A DNA stretch of 64,000 bases from Yamadazyma tenuis (GCF_029203305.1 NC_089462.1:1116001-1180000); one strand, 5' to 3'. Positions 38,271 to 49,187 are shown, counted from the first letter of the stretch. Numbers and translations: made by a program. The notes: generated by a model not told the origin, from the letters alone.

Positions 38271-40538
38271 TTATACCTCTTGCAGTGGGGTTAAATCGAA
38301 GTTAAAAAGATCATTTGGAGCTTCTCCTTCGTGTTTTACGTATTCTTCGTCATAATACATGTCAATGAGGGTCCTCGCTATCCAAAGTTTATCGTACTTG
38401 ATGAAAACAGCCAATTTCAGATCACTGTCACAATCACAATCGGACTTGAGTATGTCAGATACTGTAAATACATCCAAATTAGCTAAATAGTCAGCTTCAT
38501 GCATGACTTCTGGAGGTTGGAAACTACTCATCATTCGTTCTACATCGGCTAAACATAGTTTGAGCCGGCAACGCTTGGCCTTCTCCGAATCCACTGGGAG
38601 AGTCTTCCCTACTCCCAATGTCAGGTTCAAATTTTTCAATGTAATCTTTACCAACATGTTGGCCATAGCATATTCCTTACTGAAACTGATCAAGCTTTTG
38701 ACTCTTTTAAGCATTACCACCTTAATCATTCTGAACCACTGCTTCATTCGAAGGTACAATATATCATTGTCTTTTCCATGTTCCTCCATTGTTAACATAC
38801 TATACTTGATTCTGATGAGTAAGCTTAATGAAATGCAAATGATCATATAAAGCAATTTGATAATCCAGGGATTGTAGACCAGGGTGAACATTTCAAGGTA
38901 GAGAGCACTTTTGGGTTTGAAAGAGTCACCATCTACTTTACCTAGTTCGTCGAACGTTGTAAAAACACAGCCTATTAAAGACTCTTTAGACTCTTCAAGG
39001 CTACCTTCTTCTTCAAGTTTGAGGTAAGCACTGAACTGGAGTAGAGCAGTAAGCATCCTGCCTAGTATGAAGGATCTGACTTTTAAAAAGGTAAAGCTCC
39101 CAGACACGTCGGAATCATGAATAGATTCGTAAGATCCCAGGTAATTCCAAAAGAAAATCTTCAACAGATTGGCGTATTCATACAAGGTTACACCTCTGAA
39201 TTCAGAGTTCACCCGTTGAGCAGGTTTAAGCAGTTCATTAACTACTTTTGTGATTATTTTGGCATACCCCATCCCATCAATACCTTTCTTCTCATTAGTG
39301 GCATTTCTGACATTCATGCAGTCAGCTTTGAACCTGGGGAACTTTGTGTCATAGTCGTAGATCAAAGGTTTCAGTACTCTCCAGTACATCATAGAATCGC
39401 ATGCAATTGAATAATATGTAAAAAACCATATTTTTCTACGCAAATGAACGGTTTTTGCATCCATATGCTCCATCGTATAAACCTCTGGGTCTCTGTTCAA
39501 GCCTAAAGTGTAACATAATTCCAAAATTTGGTTCTTGAGGGTTTGATCTACCAAAAAGGAATCTTGTATCTCAGGTGATATGTCCCTACAGAAATGATAA
39601 AGAAGAAGTGCTTGAAGCAATGGTAGTGATGGTCGTTTAATAATGCCGTGAAGATTGAAACATTCTTCAACAACTTCCATTATCTCCACGCACACATGCT
39701 CATCAAGATCTGGATCAAAATGCTTGCAGATTATTGAATCAAGGTAGGTGTATCGAAGCATTAAAAGTGACAGGGCAATAACTGCGTAATCTGTTTTTGA
39801 TGTTATGGTCACCTCCACAATCTTATTCTTGGTGGCATTCTCTAAATTGAAGATTCTTTTAGTAGCCTCTTCAAGACTGACCTCATCAAAAATAGGTATT
39901 AGAATATGAGTCTTAGCGAAGAATATGCTTTGGTACTTCATCAATTGTGCCTGAGAAGGTACCACTTTTTTCAATCGTTCAAGGAAACTATATGTTCTCA
40001 ATAGCGGATCCGGGTGATATGTTACGCCTCTTTGCAACGCCTGTGGATGCACTTTTTGCTTTGTTTCATAAATGCTTATTAAGCCAGATTCCACCTCGCA
40101 GTAATCAAGACTGTTATTCATGTTGTAATTCATTTCCAAGTGTTTTCGGGAAAGTGAGTTGAGTCCTATAAAAGACAGTGAAATCAAGGTTTGGTTAAAT
40201 TTCTCTATACCAAATTTGTAAGCCCAGTACTGGCTTATTATTGTGGCAGTGGGGTCTTTGGGATCAAGTATTTGAAATGGGTAAAGATTGGACAGAACCA
40301 AAACTGAAGCCAATGCTGTCGGCTCAGGGACAGGATCTTGCTTGAGGTAGATAGTACCGTAGAAGACTTCGGGATTCAGAGAAATAGAAAACTCATCCAC
40401 GACATAGGAACAACTATCATGTAATCCTAGTTTAATACATGAAGTGCACGGCCTCCTTCTATCGCATTTATTTTTCCGTTTCCGACAACTTAAACAAACA
40501 ACAACTTTTCTGTTTCTTTTCCTAGCCGGCTGACTCAT
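38271..40538 (-). CDS. Zn2Cys6 transcription factor
   Basis: 755 aa. The zinc cluster lies at residues 15-43 (VCLSCRKRKNKCDRRRPCTSCIKLGLHDSC) with spacing typical of the family and a basic leader KRNRK. A fungal transcription factor middle region is visible at about 200-420 (KVVPSQAQ, LCYTLGLNRDPEVY..., RRKIWFFTYYSIACDSMMYWR). The rest is helical with many leucines and some long hydrophobic stretches. The architecture resembles the large CTG-clade family of zinc-cluster regulators; I cannot name the orthologue. Neighbours do not indicate a pathway, though it converges on the GIT-type permease. Confidence 0.85.
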   Translation of the reverse strand: MSQPARKRNRKVVVCLSCRKRKNKCDRRRPCTSCIKLGLHDSCSYVVDEFSISLNPEVFYGTIYLKQDPVPEPTALASVLVLSNLYPFQILDPKDPTATIISQYWAYKFGIEKFNQTLISLSFIGLNSLSRKHLEMNYNMNNSLDYCEVESGLISIYETKQKVHPQALQRGVTYHPDPLLRTYSFLERLKKVVPSQAQLMKYQSIFFAKTHILIPIFDEVSLEEATKRIFNLENATKNKIVEVTITSKTDYAVIALSLLMLRYTYLDSIICKHFDPDLDEHVCVEIMEVVEECFNLHGIIKRPSLPLLQALLLYHFCRDISPEIQDSFLVDQTLKNQILELCYTLGLNRDPEVYTMEHMDAKTVHLRRKIWFFTYYSIACDSMMYWRVLKPLIYDYDTKFPRFKADCMNVRNATNEKKGIDGMGYAKIITKVVNELLKPAQRVNSEFRGVTLYEYANLLKIFFWNYLGSYESIHDSDVSGSFTFLKVRSFILGRMLTALLQFSAYLKLEEEGSLEESKESLIGCVFTTFDELGKVDGDSFKPKSALYLEMFTLVYNPWIIKLLYMIICISLSLLIRIKYSMLTMEEHGKDNDILYLRMKQWFRMIKVVMLKRVKSLISFSKEYAMANMLVKITLKNLNLTLGVGKTLPVDSEKAKRCRLKLCLADVERMMSSFQPPEVMHEADYLANLDVFTVSDILKSDCDCDSDLKLAVFIKYDKLWIARTLIDMYYDEEYVKHEGEAPNDLFNFDLTPLQEV

Positions 40539-40767
40539 GTGAACAGTGATGTGTATAGTGATTCTATGCGTGCCTTATCTGCGTGAGGAATTTCTCGCGA
40601 TCAAAATTTCCCTGTCAGAACTCCGATGGGTGTATGGGTCAGAACTTTTTGCAGCTAAGTTCAAGTGTAGAATTAAGCCTATACGTATTGAAGAAGATGA
40701 GAACAAGATATTTAATTCAAGAAATTCCTATAGACCAAAAGACCAGAAACAAAAAGATGTTTTGGTC

Positions 40768-41634
40768 TTATGTGAAGTCTCTTAGCTTGACAAGAGGATG
40801 TGTAGAAATGGATTTCAAGTCCGCATCGGTGTCACCTGACGTACTGTCAGATGGTGCAGCTGTCTCGATGATATTGCTGAGCACCAAGTTGTTCACTAGC
40901 TCTCGGCGCACGGTATCCAATTCTCGAATATCGATATACTGACCAGAAGTGGAGTTTTCAATCAATAAGTCTACAAATTCCGCCAACCACTCCACTTCTT
41001 CGGTTCCAGCAACAGCGTCAGAAAAGGAGAAATACTTCACAATAATTCTGTGCAACGACGTGCGAAGAAGTGTCAATATGTCTTTGCACTCTTTTCTTTT
41101 GGCATCCAACTGGAGTCTCACTTTGTCTTTTATATCACTTTCTTGATGTAGTGACTGCTGCTGTAGCAGTAAGAGTTCCGTCTTCTTTGTAGATATCACT
41201 TCGTCTATGCGTTCTAGTAGCTCGCGGTAGGATCTTTCTTGGGCTTGCAATTGTCCTATCGCTTCCGTTTGGTATTTATTCTCGTTCACGAGCGCGTTAT
41301 GACTTCTGATTTGATCTGTTACCAACTCATCCAAAATCGTATTGGTGGCACTCTCGTTGATGATATCGGACTTATCACTGAAGAACAACACTTTATTGTA
41401 GGTTCTATAACGTGCAATAACCTCTCGTTTTCGTTCGTATTCAGCAAACTCAATGTGGTACGGTTGGGTGGACACTAGTGATTTCTGAAGCTTTTCGATC
41501 TGCTCAGTGGCCTGTTCTTGGAATCTGTCTATAATGTCCATACTGTCTTCAACTCGTCGTTGGTAGGTGTCATTGACTATGGGATCAAAGTGATCCACAT
41601 CTTTGAACAATTCTCGTAGCTTTTCTAGTTTCAT
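40768..41634 (-). CDS. Coiled-coil protein, possible CENP-K/Mcm22-type kinetochore subunit
   Basis: 288 aa from the ATG at 41634; the frame continues to a GTG at 41661. Residues about 20-190 are heptad-like and highly charged (coiled coil), interrupted near 80-115. The C-terminal part (LLRTSLHRIIVKYFSFS..., EWLAEFVDLLIENSTSGQYIDIRELD) resembles the end of CENP-K proteins, in which a similar helix and a Y-I/V-K/D-I motif occur. CENP-K/Mcm22 belongs to the constitutive centromere-associated network. The match is by pattern only and could also reflect another coiled-coil family. It lies behind the ARM-type gene in tandem, 154 bp from its stop. Confidence 0.55.
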   Translation of the reverse strand: MKLEKLRELFKDVDHFDPIVNDTYQRRVEDSMDIIDRFQEQATEQIEKLQKSLVSTQPYHIEFAEYERKREVIARYRTYNKVLFFSDKSDIINESATNTILDELVTDQIRSHNALVNENKYQTEAIGQLQAQERSYRELLERIDEVISTKKTELLLLQQQSLHQESDIKDKVRLQLDAKRKECKDILTLLRTSLHRIIVKYFSFSDAVAGTEEVEWLAEFVDLLIENSTSGQYIDIRELDTVRRELVNNLVLSNIIETAAPSDSTSGDTDADLKSISTHPLVKLRDFT

Positions 41635-41788
41635 GGAGTGAGATGTATTTTTCGCATTCACAAAGACGTGAATAATAAATATTATGCTATTATGCTATGT
41701 ATAACTGGCCAAGGTGAACACAAAAGCTAAAAGCCGAGACCTCCCGCTTCTATAAAGTTATGCTTCTGGTTGTGCTTTAAGAGACACT

Positions 41789-42841
41789 CTAGATTATCTC
41801 CAACTCACAGTTCAACTCTCTAGATATCTCACCCAACTTCTCCATTTGCTTCGATACGTTTGTCTCTGAGCGACGCAGCAATACTGACCACGCTGCAAGA
41901 AGGTCGAACCTGTACTCAAAAACAAGTTGTTTTGCCTCTGTCTCTGCCTCATCAAATGCACTTAGAATGGTGTATTGTAACTCTAGAACCTTCTGTACTG
42001 TCAATGGGCTTGTCTCTAGTAAATATGGACTTGTGATCATCTGATTGAGTATGAAGTTGAGCCTATTCAATCCCACGAGTATTTGAGGCCCAAGTATGTT
42101 TGTGAGCTCAAAGAGCATTTGTAGTACGACCTTTAAGTGATGAGATTCGCCATTTCTATTGAACTTTTTATCCAAAGAGAGCACCATTGTCCCTAGGAGA
42201 TCGACCAAGCCGTCAAACTCCAGCTTTAAGGATAAAAATAATGCAAACGAGATTCTTATTAATTGGTCGACTTCTTCTCCCTCATTGTTAACAAGTGATA
42301 GATATATCTTCAAATTATCCATGAAAAGTTCAGTTAACCCTGTAGACTTAAAGTCTATTCCTTTATCTACCGCCTTTTGAAGTAACTCGCATGCCATAAC
42401 CTTGACAGCCACCAAATGGTGGTCCATTAAATTGAGAATCTGAGCAGTTATTATACTCCAGTTGCGATGATGAGGATACATCTCGATCAATGTGTACACC
42501 ACCGATATGACTCTCAAGTCGGTGTGTTCCTCCTCCATACCCACCTTCACATTCAATCCTCCTATCAGGTTCTTCTCTATGGGCTTTAAGTGCCTAATTA
42601 ATTCTGAAACATACTCTGGATGGGCCTGGATTAACGGCAAGAGTGATTTGCTGATTTGTAAAGAAGACCATGGTGTATGGGGATTTAAGTGATAGCTGGC
42701 AACAGCAAACAGGTTAAAGGTGGGATTTGTTTTGAGAATAGTTCTTGTATCTTCAAGCGCCCCAAATATCTCTGAACTATTCTGTGGTTCAATGGTATAT
42801 CGTATATTCACCATAGTTATTCTTGCAGAAAATATTCGCAT
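41789..42841 (-). CDS. Helical-repeat (ARM-like) protein, possibly Tti2-like
   Basis: 350 aa from the ATG at 42841 (341 aa from the ATG at 42814, which gives MVNIRYTIEP). The whole chain is alpha-helical with repeated amphipathic helices (LLPLIQAHPEYVSELIRHLKP, VYTLIEMYPHHRNWSIITAQILNLMDHHLVAVKVMACELLQKAVDKG), as in ARM/HEAT solenoids. Pattern and length resemble Tti2, a partner of Tel2 and Tti1 that helps mature PI3K-like kinases such as Tor, Mec1 and Tel1, but I could not confirm this. Its start is only 29 or 56 bp from the divergent start of the PsuG-PsuK gene, one of the tightest divergent pairs here. Confidence 0.6.
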   Translation of the reverse strand: MRIFSARITMVNIRYTIEPQNSSEIFGALEDTRTILKTNPTFNLFAVASYHLNPHTPWSSLQISKSLLPLIQAHPEYVSELIRHLKPIEKNLIGGLNVKVGMEEEHTDLRVISVVYTLIEMYPHHRNWSIITAQILNLMDHHLVAVKVMACELLQKAVDKGIDFKSTGLTELFMDNLKIYLSLVNNEGEEVDQLIRISFALFLSLKLEFDGLVDLLGTMVLSLDKKFNRNGESHHLKVVLQMLFELTNILGPQILVGLNRLNFILNQMITSPYLLETSPLTVQKVLELQYTILSAFDEAETEAKQLVFEYRFDLLAAWSVLLRRSETNVSKQMEKLGEISRELNCELEII

Positions 42842-42870
42842 TCTGAAGTTGATTAGATTCAACTAAACTG

Positions 42871-45045
42871 ATGATGAAAACCATTCACCACCAGAAACTA
42901 GCTCACATTACGACTAGAGCATTGTCAAAGACTCCCAGCAGTTCGCTTCCTTTGATTGTATCCGAAGAAGTACAACAGGCCTTGGCTCAAAACAAGCCGG
43001 TGGTATCTCTAGAATCAACCATTCTCACTCATGGGTTCCCCTACCCAGAAAACCTTTCATTAGGCGAACAGTTTGAGAAGGCCGTACGCCAAGAAGGAGG
43101 GGTGCCGGCAACCATTGCATTTTTGAAAGGGGTGCCGCACGTTGGACTTAGTTCTCTGCAATTGATAGAATTAACAGAGAATTCCAAAACGGCTGTTAAA
43201 GTTTCTCGCCGTGATATAGGCCATGTTATGGCCAAAAAATTATATGGTGCTACCACAATTGCTTCAACAAGCATTTTGTCATGTATGGCTGGGATCAGTG
43301 TTTTTGGTACTGGTGGTCTTGGAGGAGTTCACAAAGAAGGTCAATTCACCATGGATGTTTCCAACGATTTGGTAGAGTTGGGAAGAAACCCAATCACAGT
43401 AGTATGTGCCGGGCCAAAGTCTATCTTGGATATTGGACTCACTATGGAGTACTTAGAAACTCAAGGGGTGTACGTCACTACTTATAACGAGTTTAAGGAT
43501 CCAATTGACACCGTTGAAATTCCTGGGTTCTACGCTCGTAAATCAGGAATAAAGTCACCTAATGCATTTGAGTCATTTGGTGAGATAGCTGATATCATTC
43601 GCCATCAGAGGCTAATGAACTTGGAGTCTGGAAACTTGGTGTGTATTCCACCCCCTCTGGATTTTGCCATGGACTCTGGAGTCATAGGCAAGATCATTGA
43701 GGATGCCTACGAAGAAGCAAAACACTTGGGTATCAAGGGGAAAGAGATTACACCATTCTTGTTGTTGAAGATCGGAGAAATGACTAAAGGAAAGTCCCTT
43801 GACTCGAACAAGCACTTTGTGTTGAATAATATCAAGTGTGCTACTAAAATCGCTCTGGAGTTGACTAACGTAAGTACCAATTGAAATTTTGTTTATGAAT
43901 TTATACTGATGTTTCCACAGCTAAAAGATGATTATATGTCAGCTCACCAGCCAGCTCCTCCGGTGGATTTTCAAAAGCCTGTCAAAAAAGTGTTGCATTC
44001 CCGTGTGGATACTATTGTAGTCGGATCTGTTGCTGTAGACACAATCTCAAAACTTGAACCAAACCACCATCTTGAAGATTCAAATCCGGGGGACACTATG
44101 ACTTCAATTGGGGGAGTTGGACACAACGTGGCTCTCGCGAGTTATTATTCTGGAGGTAGAACTCTACTTGTTCTGTCTGTTGGAAATGACCAGATGGGAA
44201 AAATGGTTCAGAATGATATGCAAATTGATACTTCAGGACTACGCGTGGAAGTTGATAATAGAACTGCTAGCTATACATCTGTTCATTCTCTGGATGGTGA
44301 ACTAATAATTGCTTGCAGTGATATGACAATTGTGGAAGAAGACCTCACAGACCATGCCCTCAAACATATAGAGGCATTCAAGCCTAGTACAGTAGTTTTG
44401 GACTGCAATCTATCGTTGAAGACTATTAATAACGTATTGGCACACGTCCAAATATCCAGTGGTCGAATCATAATAGAGCCAACCTCTTTGGTCAAATCAA
44501 GAAAAATTGGAAGCTTGAACCATCCTGTTGACTTGATTACCCCCACAGTCAATGAAATGAACGCTATTTATGAGTCAATTGACCAAAACGGCAGGTTTAA
44601 CGACGATTGGTTTGAAGTTATAGACACTTTGAAACTCGATGATATCCAAAGATTCATTCTAAAAGGTAAGCTTTTAGAGCTCTACAATGAAGGTATAATA
44701 CAAAAATGCTTCAGAATCCTTCCATTTGCAAGAAATATCCTATTGAAGCTCGGAAAGCATGGCGTTTTGACACTTGGCCAAACAAAAGAGAGTATATTTA
44801 TGGCTGCAAGAAAATCGCAAATTCAAACCGCAAACTTCTACATTGACTACTATCCAGTTCCTCCAGAGAATGAAAACTTAGAAATCGTCAACATGACAGG
44901 TGCGGGAGATTCAATGCTTGGATACCTCATCAGCCACTACCGGACTTTGGATAAAGAAAAGCTTATGAGGAACTGCCAGCTTGCCAGTGGTCTCTCCATT
45001 TCGCACGCTGAAGCCATCAATCCTCACCTTAAAAATATCCAATGA
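42871..45045 (+). CDS. Bifunctional pseudouridine-5'-phosphate glycosidase / pseudouridine kinase, two exons (42871-43869, 43921-45045)
   Basis: 707 aa after splicing. The first 25 residues are basic and hydroxylated and may target mitochondria. The PsuG part (about 28-330) has ESTILTHGFPYPENL, VPATIAFLKG, SRRDIGHVMA, GTGGLGGVHK and AGPKSILDIG with the catalytic lysine. The PfkB kinase part (about 362-700) has VVGSVAVDTI, SIGGVGHNVA and MTGAGDSMLG. Together they phosphorylate pseudouridine and split it to uracil and ribose-5-phosphate, recycling modified RNA bases. Separate bacterial genes psuK and psuG correspond; fused forms are known in several fungi, and S. cerevisiae lacks the pathway. 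The intron falls exactly between the two domains. Confidence 0.93.
43870..43920 (+). other. Intron between PsuG and PsuK domains
   Basis: 51 bp, phase 0: 5' GTAAGT, branch-like TACTGAT at 43904-43910 and 3' CACAG. If retained, translation adds V-S-T-N and stops at TGA (43882-43884), giving the glycosidase alone. An in-frame ATG (43909) inside the intron precedes exon 2. Confidence 0.9.
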
Positions 45046-45179
45046 ACAAGCACCACTGAAGTGGAATAACGTGTAGCATATAATAGAAAGAAACAGGGAA
45101 TGGTTCAATTCTTGCAAAGCTTAAAATAAAGTGAAAACTCTTTTCGGTGCGACAAATAGGAACTGGCGATTTGATAATC

Positions 45180-45908
45180 ATGTTCAAGGCATTCAGAAGC
45201 TTCAATACGAATGTCAAGGTCTTTACTGGCGTTGCCGGTGCTTTGGTGGGTGTACAGGCCCTTAGTGTATACAATCCTATATACTTAGAAAACTTAAAGT
45301 CCGTTTTGGTTGATAACAGTATCGATCCGTTTCCTACGAAGCTCTCCAATTATCTGATGTTAGGCCACGGTGTGAGATCAGTTACATTCATCGGCTTCAA
45401 AGTGTATGGTGCTGCTATTTACGTCAAGGACTCGGACAAATCAAAGGTCAAAAGTATTGTCAGTGAAAGAGGTTTTGAAAAATTAGAAGATGTTGAAGAG
45501 TCAACCGAATTGATCTCAAAAATATGTGACAGTGTTGACTTCAAAGTACGTATTTGTCCTGTCAGAAACACTGATTTCAACCACTTGAGAGACGGATTTG
45601 TTAAGCTGATTTTGTCGAACCCATTATCGAAGAATAATGCTGCTGTTGGAGCTGGTTTAGACGAGTTGAGAACTCTTTTCAAAGGATTCAAAGGATCTGT
45701 ACCTAAAAATCACATTTTGTTGTTACAAACAGATAAAGGCAAGTTAACCTTCACTTACGAAAATACCAAGACTGGAGAGATCAAGGTCTTGGGAACGGTC
45801 AACGAGCCATTGGTGAGTAAATTGTTACTCATTAGTTATCTTTCCAGTAGAAAGCCTCTTAGTGAACCTTTGAGAAAGAGTTGTGTGGAAGGAATCAAGA
45901 ATTTGTAA
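45180..45908 (+). CDS. AIM18/AIM46-type mitochondrial chalcone-isomerase-like protein
   Basis: 242 aa from the ATG at 45180; upstream codons start from GTG. N-terminus basic then hydrophobic (VKVFTGVAGALVGVQALSVY, about 12-32), fitting a mitochondrial presequence with one membrane anchor. The rest has the chalcone isomerase fold pattern: LMLGHGVRSVTFIGFKVYGAAIYV, FKVRICPVRNTDFNHLRDGFVKLI, then a C-terminal VLGTVNEPLVSKLLLISYLSSRKPLSEPLRKS. S. cerevisiae has two such paralogues, Aim18 and Aim46, recently described as haem-binding matrix proteins without isomerase activity; which one corresponds cannot be told from one copy. Confidence 0.85.
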   Translation: MFKAFRSFNTNVKVFTGVAGALVGVQALSVYNPIYLENLKSVLVDNSIDPFPTKLSNYLMLGHGVRSVTFIGFKVYGAAIYVKDSDKSKVKSIVSERGFEKLEDVEESTELISKICDSVDFKVRICPVRNTDFNHLRDGFVKLILSNPLSKNNAAVGAGLDELRTLFKGFKGSVPKNHILLLQTDKGKLTFTYENTKTGEIKVLGTVNEPLVSKLLLISYLSSRKPLSEPLRKSCVEGIKNL

Positions 45909-45992
45909 ATAGTAACTTAAACCGTTCATCCAAAATGTATTTATTGTAAAAAGCTAATGTACGGAAAAAAATGTATGTGGAATGTCAAGGGT

Positions 45993-47081
45993 TTACATAA
46001 TAATGGCCTCCTTTTCAACGTTAGAACTAATAGACTTGTGAGGCAAGACCTTGGCACCGTTGACATAGATTCCTTCTTTCACTTCAACGTCATCACCCAA
46101 GACAGTAACACCTTCAGTTCTGGCCCATTTACCGATTCTGGAGTTCCATCCAACAATGGTGGACTTAACCCAAGCATGGCCATGGACAACTGAGTTAGCC
46201 AATAATACGGATCTTTGAATTCTGGCACCCTCACCAACAACTACATTTGGCCCAATAGTGACATTAGGACCGATTAAAGCAGATGGGTGGATCTTGGCAG
46301 TTGGGTCAATCAAAACATTTCCTCCGTAGACAAACTTCTCGTTAGATAACTTTTCTGGTTGTCTCTTAGACAACGAGTTCAAGTAGAGACAAGTACCGGA
46401 CAAAAAGTCCTTTGGTTGACCGACATCCATCCAGTAACCTTCCAAATCGAAAGAGTATAATTGTTTCTCTTCAACCAAGATTGGGAAAGTTTCCTTTTCG
46501 ATAGAAGTTGGCTTCAAGTCAATCAAATCGATGACTTCTGGGTTCAAGATGTACAAACCAGCATTAATTCTGTTACCAACAAATTCGACTGGCTTTTCAA
46601 CAAATCTGTCAATCAAGTTAGGAGTATCTCTGTCATGAACAATAACCCCGTATTTAGAAGGTTCATCGACTTTGGTAGCGACAATAGTACCTTTACCACC
46701 GTGGTTTTTGTGGAATTCAGCCAACTCCTTAAATGGGTAGTCACAAATGACGTCAGAGTTCAACACAAAGAATGGAGAATCATCTTTCTTCAAAGTCTTT
46801 TCAGCCAACTTCAATGGACCAGCAGTACCCATTGGTTCTTCTTCAAGAGAAAATTCAATGGTGACACCGTATTCTTTCTCATATTTCTTTAAAGTACCAA
46901 CCATAACTTCAGGCTTGTAGTTAACAGCCAAAACGATATCAGTGACACCAGCAGCGGCCAAAGCTTCAATTTGGTGCAAGATCATGGGTCTGTTGGCAAA
47001 TTCAACCAAAGGTTTTGGGGTGGTCAAGGTTAAAGGTCTCAAACGAGTACCATATCCACCGACTAAAATTAATCCTTTCAT
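45993..47081 (-). CDS. MPG1: GDP-mannose pyrophosphorylase (mannose-1-phosphate guanylyltransferase)
   Basis: 362 aa, the family length. Nucleotidyltransferase signature [21 protein letters not shown] at residues 8-28, [43 protein letters not shown]; the C-terminal left-handed beta-helix repeats ([31 protein letters not shown]) follow from about residue 260. Mpg1/Psa1/Srb1 makes GDP-mannose from GTP and mannose-1-phosphate in the cytosol, the donor for N- and O-mannosylation, GPI anchors and cell-wall mannan. The sequence avoids CTG codons and uses a small set of codons, as in highly expressed yeast genes. Its promoter lies in the 1.5-kb gap to the right. Confidence 0.97.
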   Translation of the reverse strand: MKGLILVGGYGTRLRPLTLTTPKPLVEFANRPMILHQIEALAAAGVTDIVLAVNYKPEVMVGTLKKYEKEYGVTIEFSLEEEPMGTAGPLKLAEKTLKKDDSPFFVLNSDVICDYPFKELAEFHKNHGGKGTIVATKVDEPSKYGVIVHDRDTPNLIDRFVEKPVEFVGNRINAGLYILNPEVIDLIDLKPTSIEKETFPILVEEKQLYSFDLEGYWMDVGQPKDFLSGTCLYLNSLSKRQPEKLSNEKFVYGGNVLIDPTAKIHPSALIGPNVTIGPNVVVGEGARIQRSVLLANSVVHGHAWVKSTIVGWNSRIGKWARTEGVTVLGDDVEVKEGIYVNGAKVLPHKSISSNVEKEAIIM

Positions 47082-48560
47082 TATTATATGTGGGTATCAA
47101 AAAAAATTAGTGTAAACTAAAGTCAAAGAGATTGAAAACAAAAGGGCGAAGTCAACGACTATTTATATTTACAGCAAAGCGAAAAATGCGTTGGCGAACG
47201 GACGCCAATTTGAAAATTTTTGAGGTTGTAGAAAATCCCTAATGCGTTGGGGAAGGCTGGCTGCTACTTAAGCGAGCTGTTAGAAGCTGGGGACCTGTCA
47301 AAGATATTTCAATCAACTAGATATAGCCACAACTATAAAAGCAGTTCAGCCCGTTCACTCACCAATGACTTCCTCGAGTATTTACCTCAACTACCTGGTC
47401 TGCTATAAACGCAAACACGGGATTCAAAAATAGGAACCACAACACCTAATTTAGCTGGCCGCGCACGTTTGTACTGCTACGTGGTATTTTGGCCCAGGTT
47501 GTCCCATCCCCAGTACCAACGTCTCGTCAAGGACGCGCCAAAAAATTGTTCCCATCCACTCCACCCTGTATGAACGCTGGAGCCGCTGGTACCTAACCCG
47601 CTACGTGTTCAGAATCTGATACACAAACTAGTTGAAATATCCCGTTAGTAAGTACAATAATACGCCATTTGAAAGTAGAGTTTTACTGGTTGTGATTGGA
47701 ATAGGGCTACCATTATGGTGAGGCATCTATGATGCTGATTACCACGTCAGAGTGGTGTTTGGCACTTGAATAACCTCATCTAGGCGAAGCTGTGGTTGGA
47801 ACGTGTGTGCAGTCTGTTCGACTATGGTCAAAGATAAGTGGACATGGCTCCTGTGCAGCGGTTTCGGAATAACTCAATACGCGGTGTATCTATTACGAGG
47901 GACGGGTGTACCCCTTTATTCATGCAGCTGACTGGTGTGTTAGTATTGTGGTTGGAGAAACGCGTCCAGATGTGCGGAGCCTAGTTTTCCTGTGGTGATA
48001 ATGATGAAGAAGATGTAAGTCTTTTTTGCGGCAGTCGGACCATATGTGGCTAAGAACCGGGTGAAATTCTGGTTTGAATCAAATGAAATCCATCGGTTTA
48101 CGTTGTTGTGAAATACACGACCCTATCGACGGTGGATTTAAAGCTGGTCGAGCTGTACGTGCGTGGCACATATGGTACTCAACGTTGTAGATTTTTAGAA
48201 TTTGGGGTTTGAGGTATTTTTGGGCTTAGTCTGACACGCTCAAATGTGTGAATCTTCAAACGCCATCACTATTTGGCAAAATGTGACCCAGTCATAGTTT
48301 TAACCAATTGGTGACTTTGGCACGAAAATAGGCACTACGTCTTTATGCATGTTACCCTGTCAGCATGCTCTTTCCTGTGATCAGGACTGACCCCCCTATA
48401 TTTTGTAGTGATCGTCAGTTTTGTATGCGGAGTCTCACTGAACTTAATTCATTGAGGACCAATGGTTGATCACCATGCTTGTGCAGGCCCAAAGGGTCTC
48501 GTAAATTAATTTTATAAAAAGCCTCATCGACCCCAGATGCTCGTCAACTAACAACTAACA
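47082..48560. other. Divergent intergenic region MPG1 / Ser-rich protein gene
   Basis: 1.48 kb without a credible gene. Possible G1/S elements: ACGCGT at 47960-47965 and CACGAAAA (Swi4/6-type) at 48321-48328. A TATA element lies at 48513. No repeat structure or tRNA recognised. Confidence 0.5.
48513..48520 (+). promoter_or_regulatory. TATA box of the Ser-rich protein gene
   Basis: TATAAAAA 41 bp upstream of the ATG at 48561. The short distance leaves no room for an upstream signal-peptide exon transcribed from this box. Confidence 0.5.
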
Positions 48561-49187
48561 ATGTCTGGACTTTTTCAAGGAAATGACTTTTCTCTGATGA
48601 TTAATGCTTTTTCCAGCGAAATGCATAAGATTGGTGCCTCTTCAGCTTTGGTATCTGAATACTCAGATATTCTAAAGTTCTATACTTTGCTTCCTGAAAG
48701 CTTGGCCACGGTGGACTCAGAGTATTGGACCAACTATGAGGAAATCACCACTGAGGCCTGGTTCAAGTCCTTTACCAAAGTATACACCAATACGGCATTC
48801 TTGGCATTCGCCACAGAGTATCCTGCAGCTTTGGCATCTGCCGTTTCTGATGGTAAGTTTGGAACTTACGCTGAGGCGCTTGGTACTGTTTTGGACCAAG
48901 GCTTGAGTATAACTGATTCTGTGTCTGACATAGCTATTAGTACTTCTGTTGAAGCCTCGTCCATTGGTAGTGCAGCTGCTGTGACCAGCAGCGATGCTTC
49001 CTCTGAGGAAACCGAAGCATCGTCCAAAGCCGTTACTGCGAAGAAGTCTTCTACCTCCACCGCTTCTACTACCACTGATGAGTCCAGCTCCGAGTCAGGA
49101 TCTGATTCTGCCAGTAGTGGTAACTTGGCCGCTATGCTTACCCCTCCTTTGGGTGCGGTGGGTCTTTTGTTACTCTCGTTGATCTAA
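48561..49187 (+). CDS. Ser/Thr-rich protein with GPI-type C-terminus but no visible signal peptide
   Basis: 208 aa. Residues 1-120 are a mildly hydrophobic, helical domain rich in aromatic residues (YSDILKFYTLLPESLATVDSEYWTNYEEI, WFKSFTKVYTNTAFLAFATEYPAAL), about 130-185 is a Ser/Thr/Ala linker, and the end is a hydrophobic tail (LTPPLGAVGLLLLSLI) preceded by SASSGNLAA, the pattern of a GPI attachment signal. The N-terminus MSGLFQGNDFSLMINAF is not a typical signal peptide. The TATA box is only 41 bp away. The architecture suggests a cell-surface protein, but export is not supported by the start. No family recognised; a similar small protein is at 51169. Confidence 0.7.
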   Translation: MSGLFQGNDFSLMINAFSSEMHKIGASSALVSEYSDILKFYTLLPESLATVDSEYWTNYEEITTEAWFKSFTKVYTNTAFLAFATEYPAALASAVSDGKFGTYAEALGTVLDQGLSITDSVSDIAISTSVEASSIGSAAAVTSSDASSEETEASSKAVTAKKSSTSTASTTTDESSSESGSDSASSGNLAAMLTPPLGAVGLLLLSLI

